Source of the DNA: JBFLYC01 sp040756735
Lineage (GTDB): Bacteria; Bacillota; DSM-16504; Desulfitibacterales; Desulfitibacteraceae
Assembly: GCA_040756735.1 (NCBI GenBank)
Contig: JBFLYC010000006.1
Coordinates: forward strand, 62,001 to 126,000
Reading direction: 5' to 3'
Length of the DNA stretch: 64,000 nucleotides
The notes beneath the pieces are model-generated. The model made no database searches. It saw only the letters and a program-made list of their open reading frames with translations, and was not told the origin of the DNA. Numbering within the stretch: the stretch's first letter is position 1; each line of letters opens with the position of its first letter. The translations under genes were made by a program, and so were the position numbers. This document shows positions 42,816 to 51,634 of the stretch, piece after piece.

Positions 42816-45455
42816 ATGAAAAACGAATTGAATTCTAAATATGACCCAAAACAGGTAGAGCGAAAATGGTATGAATTATGGGAAGATGGAGGTTATTTCC
42901 ACCAATCGCCCCGATCAGATAAAGAACCTTTCTGTATTGTAATGCCCCCGCCAAATGTTACGGGTTCTTTACACCTGGGGCATGCCCTGGATAATACCCT
43001 GCAAGACATTCTAATTCGCTTTAGAAGAATGCAGGGTTACAACACATTGTGGCTTCCAGGAACAGACCATGCTGGAATTGCAACACAAGCAAGGGTAGAA
43101 GAGCAAATTGCCCAGGAAGGCTTAAACAAATATGAACTGGGCAGAGAAAAATTTTTGGAGAGGGTATGGGACTGGAAAAATGAATATGGTAATACCATTA
43201 CCAGGCAACTGCGTCTTCTTGGTGCATCATGTGATTGGCAAAGGGAAAGATTTACCATGGATGATGGTTGTTCTAAAGCTGTAAGGGAGGTTTTTGTTAG
43301 GCTCTTTAAAAAAGGTCTGATTTACCGTGGTAATTATATTGTCAACTGGTGTCCCAAATGCCAGACCACCATTTCTGACATTGAAGTTGAACATAAGGAT
43401 AGCAAAGGAAATCTGTATCATATAAAGTATCCCTTTAAAGACAGAGAGGGGTTCATTGTTGTTGCTACAACCAGGCCTGAAACCATGCTTGGAGATACTG
43501 CTGTAGCCGTTCACCCAGAAGATGAGAGATACAAAGAATTGATAGGTAAAACCGTAATACTGCCTATATTAAATCGGGAAATACCCATCATAGCAGACAG
43601 CTATGTTGACCCTGCTTTTGGTTCAGGGGCAGTCAAGATCACGCCTGCACACGATCCTAATGATTATGAAATGGCTTTGCGCCATGATTTGCCCCATGTG
43701 GTAGTGATAAATAAAGATGCTGTAATGACTGTTGAAGCAGGCCCATATAAGGGTATGGATAGGTATGAGTGCAGGAAGAAGCTTGTAGCGGATCTGGCTC
43801 AAAAAGATTTTCTGCTTAACATCCAGGAGCATGAATATGCCCTTGGGCAGTGCTATCGCTGCGATACAGTCATTGAACCGTTAGTTTCGCCTCAGTGGTT
43901 TGTAAAGATGAAACCCCTTGCAGCACCAGCCATGGAAGCAGCGCATAAAGGGGATGTAAGGTTTGTTCCTGAAAGGTTCACCAAGGTTTACTTGAATTGG
44001 CTTGAAAATATCAGAGATTGGTGCATTTCCAGGCAGTTGTGGTGGGGGCATAGAATACCTGTGTGGTATTGTGACAGCTGCGGTAAAGAAATATGCAGTA
44101 TGGAGGACCCTGATAACTGCAGCGAATGTGGAGGTAGTCTAACCCAGGATCCGGATGTTTTAGATACCTGGTTTAGTTCAGCTCTTTGGCCCTTTTCAAC
44201 CCTGGGATGGCCTGAAGAAACTGCTGACTTGCAGCATTTCTATCCTACAAGTGTATTGGTTACCGGTAGGGACATTATCTTTTTCTGGGTAGCTAGAATG
44301 CTATTTATGGGTATAGAGTTTCAAAAGCAAGTACCCTTTTATCATGTATTTATTCATGGTCTGGTGTTGGATAGCCTTGGTAGAAAAATGAGCAAAAGCT
44401 TGGGAAATGGTGTAGACCCCATTGAAGTAATTGACAAATATGGCGCTGATACTTTAAGATTCATGCTTGTTACCGGCAATACGCCCGGTAACGACTTGCG
44501 TTTTCATTACGAAAAACTTGAAGGAACCAGGAACTTTGCCAACAAAATTTGGAATGCCTCACGCTTTGCATTGATGAACCTGCATGATTATGACCCAAAA
44601 GGAGAACTTGGTTCTTTGGCCTTGGCAGATCAGTGGATACTGGTTCGTTTGCAAGAGGTAATTAACAAAGTAACCGAATGTCTAGATAAATATGAATTAG
44701 GCGAGGCTGCAAGGTCGATTTATGAGTTTACTTGGAATGAATTGTGTGACTGGTATATCGAATTAATAAAACCTAGGTTATATGGAAAAGTTAGTGAAGA
44801 AAGCCGGAAAACTGCCCAGGCTGTTTTATATAGCACTTTATCCAGAACCATGCAGCTCTTGCATCCTTTCATGCCTTTTATAACTGAGGAGATCTGGCGC
44901 CACCTGCCTGGAGACAGAGGCAGCATTATGCTGTCCGATTGGCCTAGATTTAAAGAGGTAAAAGACAAAGCTCCAGTGGTAAAGATGCGCCTGCTCATGG
45001 AAATAATTAAAGGAATTCGCAATATTAGAAATGAAATGAATGTACCTCCCGGTAAAAAGGCAGAAGCTATAATCTTTTTAAAATCCGAAGAAGCAGACAA
45101 AGCTGTCAAAGATAACCTTGAGTATATAGAAATACTAGCTGACGCTTATCCCATAAAACTTGTAAGAGAATTAGCTAAAAAACCGGATAAAGCTGCTGCT
45201 GTTGTAGTTTATGGCGCTGAGGTTTATGTGCCCCTTGAAGGTTTAATAGATATTAACGTAGAGATAAAACGCATGGAAAAAGAGTTGGCAACCATAGAAA
45301 AAGACCTCAACCTAGTCAAATCAAAACTGCAAAATGAAAAGTTTTTAAGGAAGGCTCCCAAAGAAGTGGTCGAAAAAGAACAACAAAAGCAAAAAGAACT
45401 ATATGCTAAGTATGAAGTCTTAAAAGAAAGAATGGCACGATTGATTGAGGAATAG
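42816..45455 (+). CDS. valS: Valyl-tRNA synthetase
   Basis: An 879-residue class Ia synthetase. The HIGH motif is HLGH at residues 53-56, KMSKS is near residue 525, the editing (CP1) domain lies between, a zinc-binding CDSCG...CSECG insertion is near residue 425, and a C-terminal coiled coil (about 815-879) binds tRNA. The start is ATG 42816 behind AGGAGG; the upstream in-frame ATG would lie just past the T-box terminator and lacks a site. It charges tRNA-Val and is controlled by the valine T-box. folC follows 8 bp later. Confidence 0.96.
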   Translation: MKNELNSKYDPKQVERKWYELWEDGGYFHQSPRSDKEPFCIVMPPPNVTGSLHLGHALDNTLQDILIRFRRMQGYNTLWLPGTDHAGIATQARVEEQIAQEGLNKYELGREKFLERVWDWKNEYGNTITRQLRLLGASCDWQRERFTMDDGCSKAVREVFVRLFKKGLIYRGNYIVNWCPKCQTTISDIEVEHKDSKGNLYHIKYPFKDREGFIVVATTRPETMLGDTAVAVHPEDERYKELIGKTVILPILNREIPIIADSYVDPAFGSGAVKITPAHDPNDYEMALRHDLPHVVVINKDAVMTVEAGPYKGMDRYECRKKLVADLAQKDFLLNIQEHEYALGQCYRCDTVIEPLVSPQWFVKMKPLAAPAMEAAHKGDVRFVPERFTKVYLNWLENIRDWCISRQLWWGHRIPVWYCDSCGKEICSMEDPDNCSECGGSLTQDPDVLDTWFSSALWPFSTLGWPEETADLQHFYPTSVLVTGRDIIFFWVARMLFMGIEFQKQVPFYHVFIHGLVLDSLGRKMSKSLGNGVDPIEVIDKYGADTLRFMLVTGNTPGNDLRFHYEKLEGTRNFANKIWNASRFALMNLHDYDPKGELGSLALADQWILVRLQEVINKVTECLDKYELGEAARSIYEFTWNELCDWYIELIKPRLYGKVSEESRKTAQAVLYSTLSRTMQLLHPFMPFITEEIWRHLPGDRGSIMLSDWPRFKEVKDKAPVVKMRLLMEIIKGIRNIRNEMNVPPGKKAEAIIFLKSEEADKAVKDNLEYIEILADAYPIKLVRELAKKPDKAAAVVVYGAEVYVPLEGLIDINVEIKRMEKELATIEKDLNLVKSKLQNEKFLRKAPKEVVEKEQQKQKELYAKYEVLKERMARLIEE

Positions 45456-45463
45456 GAGACATG

Positions 45464-46795
45464 ATGCTAATGAATTATCAACAATCCATTGATTACATTA
45501 AAAAATTAACTCAATTTGGTATGAATTTTGGTCTTGCTAGGATTAGAAAGCTTTTGGAGTTACTGGGCAATCCCCATGAAAGCTTAAAAGTTGTGCATGT
45601 CGGTGGTACTAATGGTAAAGGATCTACATCTGCCATGCTAAGCTCCATTTTAATTGAAAGCGGTTATACGGTAGGGTTATTTACTTCGCCCCATCTTCAC
45701 AGTTACCGTGAAAGATTTAGAATAAATGGAGAAATGATCACTGAAGAAGACTTGGCTTCAATAATTACCAGAATAAAACCCTTTTTAGAGCAGATGGTTG
45801 CAGATGGGTTTGAGCATCCGACGGAATTTGAAGTTGGTACGGCAATGGCTTTTGTATATTTTTTTGAAAAAAGAGTTGATATTGTAGTGTTAGAAGTAGG
45901 GTTAGGAGGAGAAATTGACTCCACCAATGTGGTAGCAGAACCCTTGGTGAGTGTGATAACCAATGTTGCAATGGATCACATGGACTATTTAGGAGATACA
46001 GTAGAAAAAATAGCATCGGTAAAGGCAGGAATTATTAAACATAAAAGGCCGGTTGTTACTGCCGCGAAAAAACCAGAGGTTCTAAAAATTTTAAAAGAAA
46101 GGAGTATAAAAGAAAATGCCCCTTTTTACAGAATTGATAAGGACTTTGGGGTGCAGACTATCGAACTGAGTTCTACTGGTTCAGTTTTTAGAATTTGTGG
46201 TCTTAGAGGGGTATATGAAAATGTCAAGACTCCCCTATTAGGTGAGCATCAGGGTGAGAACTTATCCATAGCTATTGTAATTTCAGAACTGCTGCAAAAA
46301 AGCGGATTTGAAAAAATTACTCGTGCAACAATTTATCAAGGTGCAGAAAGGGTGGTATGGAAAGGACGCTTAGAGATTATTTCAGAAAATCCATTAGTGT
46401 TGATCGATGTAGCTCATAATGTGGATGGGATAACTACTCTAAAAAAAGCCCTGCATACTATTTTCTCCCATAAGCCAATGACTTTAGTGATCGGAATGTT
46501 AGCCGATAAAGAAAGAGAGAAGGCATTAGAGATAATAGCTTCTATGGCTCAAAGGGTTATAGTTACAAAACCTCTTAGTCCCAGGGCAGGTAATTGGGGA
46601 GAAATTACAGGCATGGCTAAAAAGTATTGCCAAAGGGTGACCACTATACCGTATGTGATTGACGCTGTTGAAGCAGCTTTACATGAGATGGATCCGGAAG
46701 GTATTTTGGTTGTTACGGGTTCCTTTTACATGGTTAGTGAGGCTAGAAGGTGGTTAGAGGAAAACAAAGAAAAATTAAAATATTGTACCAATTAG
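45464..46795 (+). CDS. folC: Bifunctional folylpolyglutamate / dihydrofolate synthase
   Basis: A 443-residue Mur-ligase-like ATP-grasp-independent ligase that adds glutamate to folates (and to dihydropteroate). Landmarks: FGLARIRKLL, HVGGTNGKGSTSAML (P-loop), SPHLHSYRERFRING and the later DVAHNVDG. Three clustered ATGs (45461, 45464, 45470) follow TAGGAGA; 45464 or 45470 has the best spacing. It is co-transcribed with valS, a common Firmicute pair. Its last codons lie inside a candidate Rex operator. Confidence 0.94.
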   Translation: MLMNYQQSIDYIKKLTQFGMNFGLARIRKLLELLGNPHESLKVVHVGGTNGKGSTSAMLSSILIESGYTVGLFTSPHLHSYRERFRINGEMITEEDLASIITRIKPFLEQMVADGFEHPTEFEVGTAMAFVYFFEKRVDIVVLEVGLGGEIDSTNVVAEPLVSVITNVAMDHMDYLGDTVEKIASVKAGIIKHKRPVVTAAKKPEVLKILKERSIKENAPFYRIDKDFGVQTIELSSTGSVFRICGLRGVYENVKTPLLGEHQGENLSIAIVISELLQKSGFEKITRATIYQGAERVVWKGRLEIISENPLVLIDVAHNVDGITTLKKALHTIFSHKPMTLVIGMLADKEREKALEIIASMAQRVIVTKPLSPRAGNWGEITGMAKKYCQRVTTIPYVIDAVEAALHEMDPEGILVVTGSFYMVSEARRWLEENKEKLKYCTN

Positions 46796-46814
46796 CACAA
46801 ACATTTGGTATAAT
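46783..46814 (+). promoter_or_regulatory. Candidate Rex operator and rex -10 element
   Basis: TTGTACCAATTAGCACAA (46783-46800) has the 18-bp TTGT...ACAA form of Rex sites; the right half (GCACAA) fits the consensus TCACAA at five of six positions, the left half less well. It covers the folC stop codon and ends 8 bp before TATAAT (46809-46814). Repression by Rex of its own gene is the natural reading. Confidence 0.6.
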
Positions 46815-46868
46815 ATTCTAGTACAGAGGTAACATAACTGGTAGATTACCTTCACGGGAGGTGTAGTA

Positions 46869-47513
46869 ATGAAGACTTTAAAAATACCGGAAGCTACAGT
46901 AAGCAGGCTTTCAGTATACTCAAGGTTCCTTTCCGGCTTGGATAGAAAAGGCGTAATAACTGTTTCTTCAGGGGACATAGCTGAGGGGGTAGGAGTGAGC
47001 CCGGCACAGGTCCGCAAAGACCTGGCATATTTCGGTGAGTTTGGCACCAGGGGAGTAGGTTATAATGTTAAGGAACTCCATCACCACATCTTAAAAATAC
47101 TTGGGCTCAACAAGAAATGGGAGGTCGTTATCGTAGGGGCAGGGAATCTTGGATCAGCTTTAAGTATGTATGGTGGTTTTAAAGATCGTGGGTTTCAGAT
47201 AGCAGGCATTTTTGACAATGATCCAAGAAAAATAGGCTTTGTAATTAATGGAATTGAAATTTTACCGTTAGATAAATTACCCGAAGTTGTAAAAGAGTCT
47301 AATGTAAAGATAGGTATAATAACTGTACCCAGTGATTACGCTCAGGATGTTGCCAGCTTAATGGTAGAGAACAAGATAACTGCCATCTTAAATTTTGCTC
47401 CTAGGGTATTGAACGTTCCTAAAGGAGTTATTGTGCGTACTGTAGATCTTTCAGTACATCTGGAGATTCTCACCTTTAACATGCTCCATCAATCAAGAAG
47501 GATCGAAGGTTAG
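46869..47513 (+). CDS. rex: Redox-sensing transcriptional repressor Rex
   Basis: A 214-residue Rex: an N-terminal winged helix (IPEATVSRLSVYSRFL, then SSGDIAEGVGVSPAQVRKD) and a Rossmann NADH-binding domain (VIVGAGNLGSAL, FDNDPRKIG). It senses the NADH/NAD+ ratio and represses fermentation and respiratory genes when NADH is low. A Rex-like site lies upstream. The buk-ptb operon in this window is a typical kind of Rex target, but I see no strong Rex box there. Confidence 0.95.
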   Translation: MKTLKIPEATVSRLSVYSRFLSGLDRKGVITVSSGDIAEGVGVSPAQVRKDLAYFGEFGTRGVGYNVKELHHHILKILGLNKKWEVVIVGAGNLGSALSMYGGFKDRGFQIAGIFDNDPRKIGFVINGIEILPLDKLPEVVKESNVKIGIITVPSDYAQDVASLMVENKITAILNFAPRVLNVPKGVIVRTVDLSVHLEILTFNMLHQSRRIEG

Positions 47514-47549
47514 AATAGATTTTGTCGTTGAAATCTTGTTTTCTCATGT

Positions 47550-47578
47550 AAAGGTGCTTTTAATAAAAGCACTTTTCT
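47550..47578 (+). terminator. Terminator after rex
   Basis: AGGTGCTTTT pairs (one wobble) with AAAAGCACTT over about 47552-47574, followed by a short T run. Confidence 0.7.
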
Positions 47579-47667
47579 GTTATTGATAACTTTCATAATA
47601 ACATTTGAATTACAGTTCATGATCTTGTAATAGCATCAAAATATTTTGTTTTTAAAGGAGTAATAAG

Positions 47668-48246
47668 ATGAGCAAGCAGATCATTTTAGCTTCAGCTTCA
47701 CCAAGACGCAAGGAATTGTTAGATAAATTCGTAAAGAATCTTATTGTTGATTTTGTTCCAATTGATGAAACTGTTCCTGAAGACATGCCGCCTGAAGAAG
47801 CTGTGCAAATGCTTTCATTGAAAAAAGCCAGGATTGTCGCTGAAAAATATGATGATGGGATTATCATTGGTTCAGATACAATTGTGGTATTAGATAACAT
47901 GATGCTGGGAAAACCAAGAGACAATGATGAAGCATTTTTGATGTTGTGTCAATTAAAGGGAAAAGAACATAAGGTCATCTCAGGGCTTGCTGTTATAGAT
48001 GTAAAAACCGGCCGGTTTGAAGTATCCTATGAAACTACAAAGGTGAAGATGGGCAATTTATCAGAAGACATGATTCGTAGATATATTGCTACCGGTGAAA
48101 CCAAAGATAAAGCCGGTTCATATGCAATCCAGGGTTATGGCGCAGTTTTGGTAGAGAAAATAGAAGGCGATTACTTTAATGTTGTTGGTTTGCCACTGTA
48201 TTTGTTAAACATAATGTTAGAAAGGTTTGGAGTATGTATAATTTGA
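47668..48246 (+). CDS. maf: Maf family nucleoside triphosphate pyrophosphatase
   Basis: A 192-residue Maf protein: ILASASPRRKELL at the N-terminus, ADTIVV-type GSDTIVVLDN, GKPRDNDEAF and AGSYAIQGYG. Maf hydrolyses dTTP, UTP and modified nucleotides and affects septation when overproduced. It begins the maf-radC-mreBCD-minCDE cluster typical of Firmicutes. Confidence 0.94.
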   Translation: MSKQIILASASPRRKELLDKFVKNLIVDFVPIDETVPEDMPPEEAVQMLSLKKARIVAEKYDDGIIIGSDTIVVLDNMMLGKPRDNDEAFLMLCQLKGKEHKVISGLAVIDVKTGRFEVSYETTKVKMGNLSEDMIRRYIATGETKDKAGSYAIQGYGAVLVEKIEGDYFNVVGLPLYLLNIMLERFGVCII

Positions 48247-48404
48247 GGTAATATGATAGTCAGCAAGACTTTATGATACTTTAACTGGAATTCAGGAAGG
48301 TAGGCTTGATGACATTTTCGGATGGACACTGGAGGTTAAATGATTATAGTGATTTAAGAGACAGAGCTTAGATGAGCCTTTACGTTATTTTAGGGGTTGA
48401 TATT

Positions 48405-49094
48405 GTGGTTGGTGAATATCGCTTAACGGTAAAAGAATTGCCTGAGGACTTACGACCCAGGGAGAGGTTGATTAAATATGGCCCTAGTTCACTTAGTTCT
48501 GCCGAATTGTTGGCCATTATTTTAGGGACAGGCAATAAAAGAGAGACAGCTTTAGATGTAGCAGCAAGAATACTCCATCACTGTGGAGGTTTAAGGGGTT
48601 TAGGAAATATATCTATTAAAGATTTGGGCAGTTTTACCGGGATAGGTCTGGCAAAATGCACTCAGATAATGGCAGCTATAGAGTTAGGTTCGAGAATTTA
48701 TAAGGAAGAAACCGTTATTAAACCCAAAATAAAATGTCCTTCAGATGTAGTAAATCTTGTAATGGATATGCAATTTTTAGATCGGGAGCATTTTAAGGTA
48801 TTGTATTTAAGCACGAAGAATCATGTAATAGGGATTGAAGAAGTATCTATAGGAAGCTTAAACAGTTCCATAGTGCATCCTAGGGAAGTGTTTAAAGGAG
48901 CTATAGAAAAAAGTGCAGCTGCTGTTATCCTTTCGCATAATCATCCTAGTGGTGACCCAGAACCAAGCAAGGAGGATATTCAGGTTACCAGGCGTCTTTT
49001 TGAAGCAGGCCAATTGTTGGGTATTGAAGTCCTAGATCATATAATTATCGGAGACGGCTGCTTTAGAAGTCTAAAAGAGCTTGCTGTCATTTAA
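48405..49094 (+). CDS. radC: RadC/JAB-domain protein
   Basis: A 229-residue RadC: N-terminal HhH region (LPEDLRPRERLIKYGPSSLSSAELLAIILGTG) and C-terminal JAB/MPN+ domain with the metal motif SHNHPSGDPEPSKED. GTG 48405 follows AGGGG and gives the usual N-terminus; the ATG at 48372 adds 11 unusual residues. The proposed role in DNA repair is not established. The 158 bp upstream, after maf, hold nothing I recognise. Confidence 0.92.
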   Translation: MVGEYRLTVKELPEDLRPRERLIKYGPSSLSSAELLAIILGTGNKRETALDVAARILHHCGGLRGLGNISIKDLGSFTGIGLAKCTQIMAAIELGSRIYKEETVIKPKIKCPSDVVNLVMDMQFLDREHFKVLYLSTKNHVIGIEEVSIGSLNSSIVHPREVFKGAIEKSAAAVILSHNHPSGDPEPSKEDIQVTRRLFEAGQLLGIEVLDHIIIGDGCFRSLKELAVI

Positions 49095-49113
49095 CAGTCC
49101 CAAATCTTACCCC

Positions 49114-49143
49114 TTGCTGGTAAATTAAAGGCTATACTATAAT
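49114..49143 (+). promoter_or_regulatory. Promoter of the mre operon
   Basis: TTGCTG (49114-49119), 18-bp spacer, TATAAT (49138-49143), 50 bp before mreB. Confidence 0.6.
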
Positions 49144-49193
49144 TGGTTTAGTTATGACTATTTGCAGTTTAACTTGGAGAGGAGCAAATATCT

Positions 49194-50240
49194 ATGTTTT
49201 TTGCAAAAGACTTGGGAATTGACTTAGGTACTGCCAATACATTGGTACATCTGCGAGGAAAAGGTATAGTGTTAACGGAACCATCAGTTGTTGCAATCCA
49301 AAGGGAAACAGGTTCAATCTTAGCAGTTGGTGAAGAGGCTAAGAGAATGATTGGTAGAACTCCTGGAAATATCATTGCGATACGTCCCATGAAGGATGGG
49401 GTAATTGCCGATTTCGATATTACTTCTGCAATGTTAAGGTATTTTATTAATAAAGCTTTAAAGAGAAAAACAAAGAGTACTCTTGTAAGGCCTAGGGTTG
49501 TAGTATGCATACCTTCAGGTATAACTGCAGTGGAAGAAAGAGCTGTGAGAGAAGCAGCACTGCAAGCCGGCGCTAAAGAAGCATATTTAATAGAAGAGCC
49601 TATGGCAGCGGCAATTGGAGCAGGTCTACCTGTTCATGAACCGACAGGTAATATGGTAGTTGATATTGGAGGAGGAACAACAGAAGTTGCCATTATTTCC
49701 CTGGGTGGGATTGTTACTGCTAAGTCCATTCGTATTGGTGGAGATGAAATGGATGAGGCTATTGTACATCACATCAAAAGGAATTATAATCTTATGATTG
49801 GGGAGCGTACTGCTGAGGATCTTAAAATAGAGGTGGGTTCAGCCTGTTTTCCAGCAGGAGAAGGTGAAGAAAGAGCCCAAAGGATTGTGCCTGTTAGAGG
49901 CAGGGATTTAGTATCAGGATTACCAAAAACTATAGATATTACAACAAAGGAGATAAAACAGGCCTTATCTGAACCTGTAACAGCCATTATTGAAGCTATT
50001 AAGGTATGCTTAGAAAAGACTCCTCCTGAATTAGCTGCCGATATAATGGATAGAGGAATTGTAATGACAGGAGGAGGGTCTCTGTTGTGGGGCTTAGATA
50101 CTTTGGTTAGTAAAGAAACAGGAATGCCCGTGCATATAGCTGAAGAACCTTTGGCTTGTGTGGCTAATGGTACGGGTAAGGTTCTGGAGAATATAGAAAT
50201 TTTAAAGAGAGTGTTAATTCCAGCAAAAAAACTGGGTTAA
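49194..50240 (+). CDS. mreB: Rod shape-determining protein MreB
   Basis: A 348-residue bacterial actin. ATP-site motifs: DLGIDLGTANTLV, VVDIGGGTTEVA and MTGGGSLLWG. It forms membrane filaments that orient peptidoglycan synthesis in rods, together with MreC, MreD, PBP2 and RodA, all encoded downstream in this window. Confidence 0.97.
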   Translation: MFFAKDLGIDLGTANTLVHLRGKGIVLTEPSVVAIQRETGSILAVGEEAKRMIGRTPGNIIAIRPMKDGVIADFDITSAMLRYFINKALKRKTKSTLVRPRVVVCIPSGITAVEERAVREAALQAGAKEAYLIEEPMAAAIGAGLPVHEPTGNMVVDIGGGTTEVAIISLGGIVTAKSIRIGGDEMDEAIVHHIKRNYNLMIGERTAEDLKIEVGSACFPAGEGEERAQRIVPVRGRDLVSGLPKTIDITTKEIKQALSEPVTAIIEAIKVCLEKTPPELAADIMDRGIVMTGGGSLLWGLDTLVSKETGMPVHIAEEPLACVANGTGKVLENIEILKRVLIPAKKLG

Positions 50241-50255
50241 GAGTTGGTGAGGCTG

Positions 50256-51128
50256 ATGGCCCGTAGGGTACCTTTGAAAAGGGGATTGTTGATTGGATTA
50301 TTAATAGCGGTCTTCTTAGCAGCTATTGGATTAACTTCTGCTAGCGAGAGAGCCCGTTTAACTCAAGTAGAAATTATCCTGCGAGATATGATAGCTCCGC
50401 TTTACAGCGGGGTTACGCAAGTTTCTACAACTTTTTTAAACATTAGAAACAGTATTACCTCTTACCATGAACTTTTGGAAGAAAACAGGTATCTAAAGGA
50501 ACAGGTTAGATTACTGTCATTACAAAACAGTAATATGGAAGAATATCGTTTGGAAAATGAACGTCTTAATCGTTTGTTGAATTTTAAAGTATCTCAAGAA
50601 AATGAATGGGATTTAATGCCTGCGGTAGTTATCGGCAGGAACTTAGGTAATTGGCGAGACACAGTAATTATTAACAGAGGAATCAAAGATGGAGTGCATA
50701 AGGATATGCCTGTGATTAATCACCAGGGATTAGTAGGCAGGGTCATAGCCGTTACCAACAATACTGCAGAGGTGTTGCTGCTTATAGATAGAGACAGTGC
50801 AGTTGGCGCTTTGGTCCAAAGGTCAAGGACTTTTGGTGTGGTAGAAGCAGCCACCGCAGATGATATTCCTCTACAAATGATACACTTAGCCCATGACGCT
50901 CCCATTAACGAGGGCGATGTGATAGTTACGTCAGGTTTAGGTGGTATTTTTCCAAAGGGCTTAAAAATTGGATATGTTGCTGAAATAAATATGGCCCCTA
51001 CTGGGCTGGTTAAACAAGCCAAGATAATTCCTTATGTTGATTTTGGTAAGTTAGAAGAGTTGCTGATTGTTAAAGAAGCTAAAGAAATACTGAAGGAAAC
51101 AGAGGTTGAAGAAGGTGTTAACCCATGA
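50256..51128 (+). CDS. mreC: Rod shape-determining protein MreC
   Basis: A 290-residue bitopic protein: N-terminal membrane segment (GLLIGLLIAVFLAAIGL), coiled coil (about 65-110) and a beta-barrel domain with VIGRNLGNW, VINRGIKDGV and VITSGLGGIFPKGLKIG. ATG 50256 follows GGTGAGG. It links MreB to the extracellular synthesis enzymes. The stop overlaps mreD by 4 nt. Confidence 0.94.
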   Translation: MARRVPLKRGLLIGLLIAVFLAAIGLTSASERARLTQVEIILRDMIAPLYSGVTQVSTTFLNIRNSITSYHELLEENRYLKEQVRLLSLQNSNMEEYRLENERLNRLLNFKVSQENEWDLMPAVVIGRNLGNWRDTVIINRGIKDGVHKDMPVINHQGLVGRVIAVTNNTAEVLLLIDRDSAVGALVQRSRTFGVVEAATADDIPLQMIHLAHDAPINEGDVIVTSGLGGIFPKGLKIGYVAEINMAPTGLVKQAKIIPYVDFGKLEELLIVKEAKEILKETEVEEGVNP

Positions 51129-51628
51129 GGCGCTGGTTTTGGATGGCTTTTTTGATGATCTGTGCTTTGGTACTCCAGGCGACCCTTTTTAATTATTTTC
51201 CTGTTGCAGGTGTTAAACCTGATTTATTGCTAATTATAGTGGTATTGTACGGCTTGCTCTATGGTAAGTCTGCTGGTATTCTAGGTTTATTGTACGGACT
51301 TGCAGAAGACTTAATAACAGGAAGGTTTATCGGTTTTAACGCCTTTACAAAGGGACTAATGGGTTATTTTATAGGCCTTCTAGAACCAAAGCTTTTTAAA
51401 GATCATATTCTGGTACCGATAGTCGTCCTGCTAATCGGCACCTTGTTTTATGGGATAATCTCTTTTGCTGTTGGTTTGCTGGTAGGATATTTTGTACCCT
51501 TTGACCTTGAGGCTTTTGCCAGGCTAATGATTTTACAGTCTATATATAATGCATGTTTAGCTCCTTTTTTATATGGACGATACTACAGGTTGAGTGTACA
51601 AAGGTTTGTCAGCAAGTTGAGGAGGTAG
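51125..51628 (+). CDS. mreD: Rod shape-determining protein MreD
   Basis: A 167-residue integral membrane protein with about five hydrophobic helices, and the family start KPDLLLIIVVLYGLLYGK, then GLLYGLAEDLITG. It completes the mreBCD set and is overlapped by mreC. Confidence 0.92.
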   Translation: MRRWFWMAFLMICALVLQATLFNYFPVAGVKPDLLLIIVVLYGLLYGKSAGILGLLYGLAEDLITGRFIGFNAFTKGLMGYFIGLLEPKLFKDHILVPIVVLLIGTLFYGIISFAVGLLVGYFVPFDLEAFARLMILQSIYNACLAPFLYGRYYRLSVQRFVSKLRR

Positions 51629-51634
51629 CCCTTC

